This document shows, piece by piece, positions 1 through 5,039 of a stretch of 5,039 bases of DNA (position 1 is its first letter; each line of letters starts with the position of its first letter). Position numbers and translations under genes: made by a program. The stretch lies in NCBI GenBank assembly GCA_030628305.1, contig DAOVRE010000154.1, forward strand, positions 1 through 5,039. The letters are read 5' to 3'. The notes under the pieces were generated by a model. It saw only the letters and a list, made by a program, of their open reading frames with translations, was not told the origin of the DNA and did no database searches. The stretch comes from Candidatus Heimdallarchaeota archaeon (GTDB taxonomy: Archaea; Asgardarchaeota; Heimdallarchaeia; Heimdallarchaeales; Heimdallarchaeaceae).

Positions 1-1749
1 AAGAAGGAAAGCTATAAGGTTGAAAAAGACGATATGACCTAACAAAGACCAGATGTGGGTGTGAGCATGATACCACCGTAGATGGAAGTCTTCAGCTATG
101 ACTTCAAAAGGAATAGCAGGATAAAGGGATAGATATGCACTTGCTAGAATGAAAATGCTGGCAAAAAAGCCATCTCTCTCTTGACCGTCTCTTTTGCTGA
201 AGAAAGAAACAACAGCATCAATTCCCATTACAAAAATAATAGCAAGTGGAACAAGAATTGGGGAGAGATATCTTATTGACCCATTGGCAAAAAAGCCTTG
301 CCAGAAGACATAGAAGAATATTAACCAGAGTATCAACTCATTGTTCTTTTTATGAGATTTGATAAATCCAAATATCTTAAAGAACAACCATGTTCCAGCA
401 AACATCGTTGCAATCAAAATGGAAAATGAGGAGGAAACAAACGTTGCGATATGGGCATTTTCCAGATAAGTTGTAGTCCCAGGAAGAGCAATTCCCATCC
501 ATGACAAGTTTATCTGAGTATCAGGCAAGTTCACATAAAGGTTGAAGAGATAATCTTGGACACCGGGAACGTTCAATATATGAAGACCCCACAGTAATGC
601 TGCAACCAATGGAAGTGAAAAAATACCGATAACTAACAACCAACGTTTATATGAAAACTTCAATGTTTCGCTTGAAAAGATAAGATATATACAAAATGCA
701 CATAAGAGAAAGATAAGAATCCCCGTCCCTAAATACACCTCGAATATGGATTTTCGAACAAGCTGAAAAGCAAATCCTGCTACAACAATTGAACGGATAA
801 CTTTCCCTACCATATCTGAAGGCATTGCAACCAAAATTACAAATGGTATAACAAATCCACTGATTTTACTTAAAACACAACCACTTAAAGCTAATGATGC
901 AAGGAGAGCATTATAGAACTGATCTTTAAAATTTTCACTCTTCAGAAATTTTCTGAAAAAGAAGTATGTTGCAGTTGTAAAGAATGTAATGTAAATTTCT
1001 TGGTAATATTGAAATTCATATATTAGGAAAAAGGTAAAAGGAGTGGCTAGTAAAGCAATTGAAGATAGTAAAGAAGATTTTTTTGTTAAACCTTCTAATT
1101 TTGCAATTTTATAACAAAGAAAAACTATTCCAGTAAGGAATAGCAAGGGAATTAGTTGAATCATTTCTGTTTGTGTTACAAAAAATCCGTACGCAAATAG
1201 GAGGATATTTACAGGCGGTTTGAATTGTGGCATAAAATTCCATTCATTGACAATCCCTAATTGACCTGTAAGATATATTCTGAAAGAGTTGGGCAAATAA
1301 AAGTGTAAGAAATCCCATCCTCGAAGAGGGTAAACTAAGCCCTGAAGTATGAAAAAGAAGATCATTAATCCTATTATAACTTTCAATAATACATCAAGAC
1401 CTTGTGGGATTTTCTTCTTCTCCTTTAGAACGAGTACAGGAAGTTTCTTTCTTACCCAAAGATATATTTTGAAAATTAGATAAGCAAGGGCTACTGCTAA
1501 GTATGTGTATACAAAGCGCTCTAAGATAGTCGTACTTCCGATTTTGTCTGCAATTATAGCTATTATGAGCATAGGGACAACAAGTGATATTGTTCCAAAA
1601 AGTAGAGATTCAATAATGTAATCTATTAAAGAACTAGAAGAGTTAATTTTCATGATTTTCTTTTTAAACACATCGACAATCAAGAATCCCATACCAAGTA
1701 TTGAAATAACGGGGAGAATGATTCTTATGTCAATCGGTGCTAACATCAT
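1..1749 (-). CDS. GT-C fold membrane glycosyltransferase (GT39/GT83-like), partial, 3' end cut by the window
   Basis: The frame is open from ATG 1749 to base 1, 583 codons with no stop, so the C-terminus lies outside the window. The protein is strongly hydrophobic with about a dozen or more membrane helices, including residues 6-25, 44-66, 76-98 and 118-140. After the fourth helix comes a loop with G144-W145-D146, then HFYLP, then K177-P178-P179. This resembles the first outer loop of protein mannosyltransferase/ArnT-type GT-C enzymes, where an acidic residue is catalytic and a KPP motif follows. Later come Y249-Q250-E251 before a helix, and R493-Y-L-S-P497, typical of late helices in these families. 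Known members move a sugar from polyprenyl phosphate to protein or lipid on the outer membrane face; the acceptor here is unknown. The start overlaps the upstream stop (ATGA, 1746-1749); a second ATG follows at 1746. Three helices before the usual first one are odd. Coding is near certain; the family is probable. Confidence 0.86.
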   Translation of the reverse strand, partial: MMLAPIDIRIILPVISILGMGFLIVDVFKKKIMKINSSSSLIDYIIESLLFGTISLVVPMLIIAIIADKIGSTTILERFVYTYLAVALAYLIFKIYLWVRKKLPVLVLKEKKKIPQGLDVLLKVIIGLMIFFFILQGLVYPLRGWDFLHFYLPNSFRIYLTGQLGIVNEWNFMPQFKPPVNILLFAYGFFVTQTEMIQLIPLLFLTGIVFLCYKIAKLEGLTKKSSLLSSIALLATPFTFFLIYEFQYYQEIYITFFTTATYFFFRKFLKSENFKDQFYNALLASLALSGCVLSKISGFVIPFVILVAMPSDMVGKVIRSIVVAGFAFQLVRKSIFEVYLGTGILIFLLCAFCIYLIFSSETLKFSYKRWLLVIGIFSLPLVAALLWGLHILNVPGVQDYLFNLYVNLPDTQINLSWMGIALPGTTTYLENAHIATFVSSSFSILIATMFAGTWLFFKIFGFIKSHKKNNELILWLIFFYVFWQGFFANGSIRYLSPILVPLAIIFVMGIDAVVSFFSKRDGQERDGFFASIFILASAYLSLYPAIPFEVIAEDFHLRWYHAHTHIWSLLGHIVFFNLIAFLL

Positions 1750-3428
1750 GTTTGTTTATCCTCATACTCTTTCTCTACGTCATCTGCGGTTCTAGTAGCA
1801 GCAAAAATTTTCATTCTGTCTATTTCTCTGAAATGTGTAATTGTTATGATAATAGGCATCGTTAGTGAGACTGCAGCTATTATAAACCATCCGAACACCG
1901 CATCGTTTTCTATTATTAAGGCATCCCAACTTGCAATATAATATAGAACTGCAAGTCCAAGTAATCCTATAGACCAAAGCGTATATTTGATTTTCGCACT
2001 CATTTTACCCATGGTTCGAGTTTTTTCTTTAACGGTTCGATCAAAATCTTTCTTAACACCTAGAAGAGCACTCAAAACAGCCCAAATTAGGAAAGATTGT
2101 GCAGTGAGCATGAGCATATAGAAAGCAGAAATTGTCCAGTTCATTCCGAAGAAGCCACGAAGTTTGATCATTCTATCTTCTTTACTTTCTCTAAACCAAG
2201 AAACATAAGCCATTATCAAACTCGCAAGCGCGATAAGGAGAGGGGCAGCAAGTAACAAGGGGATTGTGTTATTTAAAATTGGTCTGGTGAATGCAAACTC
2301 AGGAATATTAAGTTTGGTGCTTAACATAAACATAATATAAAGTAGAAGATTAACAAACCACATTGTTATACCGATTACGGGTGTGAACAATGTAGACAAA
2401 ATGTCAGTTTTGTTTATTATAGAGTTTTTACCTCTCAAAATTTTCCATATGCGTTTTCGTATGATTGATGTGATACCGTTAGTCCATCTCCATACTTGAT
2501 TTACCATGCTTATTGGGTTCCATGGAACCAACCCTTTAGAACAAATAATATGAAGATAACGGGTTTTGTATCCCTTAGACATTAAAGCAAAGGATGTATC
2601 TGTATCTTCAGCTAAAGTGTCATCATGAAATCCGCCATACTCCAACAATAAATCGGTCCTAAACATACCTGTAGTACCCGCAAATATGACACCGTTCCTT
2701 GTTCCTCTACTCTTTTGGTAAACATGGAAAAACTGCGTATGGATGTATGCACTACTGCGCTGCAGATAATTATCTTGATTAACAAACATCGGCTTGCCTT
2801 GTACTAATATAATATCATCTTCAGTGAAACCAGATAAGCAAGTACGGATGAAGTTTGGAGTGGGAATATGGTCGGAATCTAATATTCCAACAAAATCACA
2901 CTTGACTTTGCTCAGAGCATTATTAATTGCACCAGCTTTGAAACCTTTTCTTGAATCTCTATGAATGAATTTAACGTTTCTTTCTTTACAAAAAGCTTCA
3001 ATATCAGTAGATTCTCCTGCAGGACTATCATCACATACGACTACTTCAAATCGGTTTTTAGGATAATCGATATTTAAAGCCCCATCAATTGTTTTGGAAA
3101 CCACAGTGAGAGGTTCCTTATAGAAAGGGAGAAATATAGCAACTTTTGGGAGAGGGTCTGAAGTCAAATATTTGTTGTTGTCATCCTTCAATAAACGATA
3201 TTCAGAAGAAGATCCGATAAAATAGTATATGAAAACTGAGTAAAATGCCGAGAATAATTCAACCAATAATATGAGAAAATTTAGTGTTAAACCCACTATA
3301 GCTTTCCAATTACTCAAATCATCTTTATATACATTTACAATATGAATACTACTAATAACTACATAATAACCCAGGAAAGCAAAGAGAATAACTATAAGTG
3401 AATACCATAGTGTTTTTTTCCAGCCCAT
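1746..3428 (-). CDS. Processive family 2 glycosyltransferase, cellulose-synthase-like, complete (560 aa)
   Basis: This is a membrane polysaccharide synthase that should polymerise a nucleotide sugar on the cytoplasmic face and pass the chain through its own helices. Two helices (about residues 7-30 and 43-71) precede a GT-A domain (about 95-325), followed by five helices (about 345-369, 388-410, 427-455, 482-500, 511-531). Visible catalytic residues are D133-D134, the metal-binding D184-S-D186, E274-D275 (the TED position, with Ala for Thr) and Q311-V-W-R314-W315. K164-A-G-A matches the family's KAG element, and F462-D-R-T-V-K467 fits the gating-loop FxVTxK position of BcsA. There is no PilZ domain: only about 29 charged residues follow the last helix. 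The start at 3428 has a GAGG site 7 nt upstream and lies 2 nt after the upstream stop, so translation is probably coupled. Sugar specificity cannot be told; cellulose, hyaluronan-like, glucomannan-like or other polymers are all possible. Confidence 0.95.
   Translation of the reverse strand: MGWKKTLWYSLIVILFAFLGYYVVISSIHIVNVYKDDLSNWKAIVGLTLNFLILLVELFSAFYSVFIYYFIGSSSEYRLLKDDNNKYLTSDPLPKVAIFLPFYKEPLTVVSKTIDGALNIDYPKNRFEVVVCDDSPAGESTDIEAFCKERNVKFIHRDSRKGFKAGAINNALSKVKCDFVGILDSDHIPTPNFIRTCLSGFTEDDIILVQGKPMFVNQDNYLQRSSAYIHTQFFHVYQKSRGTRNGVIFAGTTGMFRTDLLLEYGGFHDDTLAEDTDTSFALMSKGYKTRYLHIICSKGLVPWNPISMVNQVWRWTNGITSIIRKRIWKILRGKNSIINKTDILSTLFTPVIGITMWFVNLLLYIMFMLSTKLNIPEFAFTRPILNNTIPLLLAAPLLIALASLIMAYVSWFRESKEDRMIKLRGFFGMNWTISAFYMLMLTAQSFLIWAVLSALLGVKKDFDRTVKEKTRTMGKMSAKIKYTLWSIGLLGLAVLYYIASWDALIIENDAVFGWFIIAAVSLTMPIIITITHFREIDRMKIFAATRTADDVEKEYEDKQT
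1760..1763 (-). promoter_or_regulatory. Ribosome binding site (GAGG) for the GT-C gene
   Basis: Minus-strand GAGG lies 10 nt before ATG 1749 and 13 nt before the adjacent ATG 1746, inside the final codons of the GT2 gene. The shorter spacing favours 1749, which gives the common 4-nt ATGA stop-start overlap. Re-initiation by ribosomes finishing the GT2 gene is likely. Confidence 0.6.
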
Positions 3429-3430
3429 GT

Positions 3431-5039
3431 TTAAACCTCGATATCATTTTTTTTCCTTGGAGTAAAATAAGGTTTGTTATGCCTCGTCGTAATATAGAAA
3501 AAGAGGCTAACAGGAAATGTTGCAACAAGTGAGAGTCCTAGAAGACCCATTACAACCCACAAACTTTGACTTCCAATGAAATCAAAATAGGATAAAACTA
3601 TTAATCCAACACCAAGAAGTGAGATAATAGCTGAAACGGGAATGAAAGGTATTTTCTCGTTCCATTGATCTCTTCTTCTATCAGGCGCTCTTCTTCGGAA
3701 AAGAGTCTTTATAACTGCATAGACTGTAAATGGGTTCAAAGTTAACGCAATAAGGAAAAATAAGAGCAAATCAAAAGCATTAATTTTAAGTTCCCTACCT
3801 TTTTTAGAAAATAGAATAGCGATTACTGCTGAAATTTGGTAAGAGACCGCTAGTGCCACAGGCATGATAATCAGAGGGGGAAAATTTTCAGTGGGTAGCC
3901 GGATAGCTTTACTTCCAGTAAAGAACATTATAACATAAAGAAAGATTGTTAGGTACATCGAGGAGGCAATGAAAAATAATAATGCACTAAAGGAAAGATC
4001 AAGCTTATCATAGAAAGACATTTTTCCTTTTAGTATGTTTTTCCATCTTAATTTTAGTGTGTGCATGCTTCCTTTTGCCCATCGGAGGATTTGGGAAAGC
4101 AAAAGAGGAAAGTTTGAAGGAACTAAACCAAAACTACCATATTCATCAATTAGAACACTATCATACCCTCTGGTTAAAATCTGAATAGTTAAATCAACAT
4201 CTTCTGTGAATGTTGAAATGGGAATGCCACCAACTTCATCTAGAACTTTTTTCCTAAAACACGCTGTAGAGCCATTAAAAATAACTTTTTTACGCTTATT
4301 TTTTGACCTCTCAAATACCTCAAAAAACTGAGCATACATGACTGCTTCCCATATTTGTAGCTTTGATTTTATATTACGGAAATTGACTTTAGCTTGTACA
4401 AAGGCAATGTTTTCATCTTCTGCAAATTTGGAAATGCTCTTTCTAAGAAAATTAGGGGTTAACTTATGATCATAATCCAAAAACACCACATAGTCAGATT
4501 TAACTTGCTTAAGCATAATATTTAGCATACCTGCTTTGAAGTTGTAATTCTCTCCATCATAGATGTAGATAGCTTCATGTTTTTCAGAAAGAAGAGAGAT
4601 TTTTTCATCATACTTAGGAGACTTTTCTGTGTCATCCCCAATAAGAATTTGAATTTTGTCCTGTAAATAATTTGAATCGCGTATAGATTGCAATGTTTCA
4701 TGGAGTACATCGAGGTTAGGGTAATGTATTGGCACTAGCACACTTACCATTTGAAAATCTTTAACTGAATCAATAATTTCTTCCTCTTTAGCCAAAGGTA
4801 TAGAGCAAGTTGTACTCATATGTTTGAATAACATAACTGTATAGAAAATGCTCATAACTTCTACAAATAAAGATAGGAAATTGAGAATGACTTGAACAAC
4901 TATCTGAGCAATTGTTAGAGAATTTGAAAGCTCAAATATAGATTTTACGATTAAAACAATAGACCAGACAAAATAAGTTATTCCAACAAGTAAAACAGCA
5001 ATAGTAAAAATATATAGAAAAACTCCTAGGAATTTCCAA
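3431..5039 (-). CDS. Processive family 2 glycosyltransferase, paralogue of the next gene, partial, 5' end cut by the window
   Basis: The frame is open from the TAA stop (3433-3431) to the right edge. ATG 4855 gives a 474-residue protein but is internal: the 61 codons above it (5038-4856) are stop-free and encode one full membrane helix and half of the second, matching the N-terminus of the downstream paralogue. At least 536 codons are therefore coding. Counting from ATG 4855, the GT-A domain (about 35-275) holds D74-D75, D127-Y-D129, T217-E218-D219 and Q255-I-L-R258-W259, so all catalytic positions of a processive synthase are present, with KAG at 107-109. Five helices follow (about 286-311, 327-349, 360-385, 403-423, 431-455). 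The loop after the third of these is very basic (F386-RRRAPDRRRD) where the paralogue has FDRTVK. No PilZ domain is present. It is the first gene in the window's transcription order. Its role is probably surface-glycan polymerisation; its sugar is unknown. Confidence 0.94.
   Translation of the reverse strand, partial: WKFLGVFLYIFTIAVLLVGITYFVWSIVLIVKSIFELSNSLTIAQIVVQVILNFLSLFVEVMSIFYTVMLFKHMSTTCSIPLAKEEEIIDSVKDFQMVSVLVPIHYPNLDVLHETLQSIRDSNYLQDKIQILIGDDTEKSPKYDEKISLLSEKHEAIYIYDGENYNFKAGMLNIMLKQVKSDYVVFLDYDHKLTPNFLRKSISKFAEDENIAFVQAKVNFRNIKSKLQIWEAVMYAQFFEVFERSKNKRKKVIFNGSTACFRKKVLDEVGGIPISTFTEDVDLTIQILTRGYDSVLIDEYGSFGLVPSNFPLLLSQILRWAKGSMHTLKLRWKNILKGKMSFYDKLDLSFSALLFFIASSMYLTIFLYVIMFFTGSKAIRLPTENFPPLIIMPVALAVSYQISAVIAILFSKKGRELKINAFDLLLFFLIALTLNPFTVYAVIKTLFRRRAPDRRRDQWNEKIPFIPVSAIISLLGVGLIVLSYFDFIGSQSLWVVMGLLGLSLVATFPVSLFFYITTRHNKPYFTPRKKNDIEV
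3436..3439 (-). promoter_or_regulatory. Ribosome binding site (GAGG) for the complete GT2 gene
   Basis: On the minus strand GAGG is followed by 7 nt (TTTAAAC) and then ATG at 3428. It sits in the last sense codons of the upstream GT2 gene, just before that gene's TAA. The spacing is standard, which supports 3428 as the true start and suggests coupled translation of the two synthases. Confidence 0.75.

Noticed and set aside
1..1749. Noncoding stretch of about 1.7 kb at the left end
   Set aside because: Reading the minus strand from ATG 1749 gives an unbroken 583-codon frame with membrane helices and GT-C-like motifs. It only looks empty because the stop codon lies outside the window.
1792..1977. 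Open frame of 61 codons on the minus strand
   Set aside because: It lies wholly inside the complete GT2 gene in another frame on the same strand, is Cys/Asn/Tyr-rich with no domain sense, and tracks the shifted reading of the last two membrane helices. It is a shadow.
1746..3428. Calling the complete GT2 gene bcsA (bacterial cellulose synthase)
   Set aside because: It lacks the C-terminal PilZ domain and is not next to bcsB, bcsZ or bcsC. The core motifs are shared by many processive GT2 families, so the product cannot be assigned.
3429..3430. Promoter or terminator between the two GT2 genes
   Set aside because: Only two bases separate the genes, and I see no hairpin with a T-run or promoter-like elements that stand out from the AT-rich coding background.
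4522..4710. Open frame of 62 codons on the minus strand
   Set aside because: It is a shifted-frame reading of the GT-A domain of the upstream GT2 gene. It has no ribosome binding site of note and no recognisable protein features.
4853..4855. ATG as the start of the upstream GT2 gene
   Set aside because: The frame stays open for 61 codons above it, through membrane helices homologous to the paralogue, and no convincing ribosome binding site precedes this ATG.

Overview
The window is one stretch of a tightly packed operon read entirely from the minus strand, so transcription runs from base 5039 towards base 1. It holds three genes, all for integral-membrane glycosyltransferases, with no intergenic room. 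Two of the three are cut by the window edges.

In transcription order: (1) bases 5039-3431, a family 2 processive glycosyltransferase of the cellulose/hyaluronan/chitin synthase type. Its start lies just beyond the right edge, and the first ATG inside the window (4855) is an internal methionine. (2) Bases 3428-1746, a complete 560-residue paralogue of the first, starting 2 nt after its stop. (3) Bases 1749-1, a large multi-pass membrane protein of the GT-C fold (protein-mannosyltransferase/ArnT-like, GT39/GT83-like). It starts in an ATGA overlap with gene 2 and runs off the left edge after 583 codons without a stop.

Both GT2 proteins keep the catalytic set of processive synthases (DD, DxD, ED, QxxRW), and both have two N-terminal and about five C-terminal membrane helices. 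Neither has a PilZ (c-di-GMP) domain, and no BcsB-like partner is present. The likely joint role is making and exporting, or attaching, a cell-surface glycan: the two GT2 enzymes would use nucleotide sugars on the cytoplasmic side, and the GT-C enzyme a polyprenyl-phosphate sugar on the outer side. That role is inferred from families and gene order. Substrates cannot be read from the sequence.

The organism cannot be named. The DNA is AT-rich, with frequent AGA arginine and ATA isoleucine codons, and purine-rich ribosome binding sites (GAGG) lie inside the preceding gene. This fits a low-GC prokaryote; I lean weakly to an archaeon or a single-membrane bacterium. I see no RNA gene, mobile element, CRISPR array, promoter or terminator. 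Every base except two (3429-3430) is inside a coding region.
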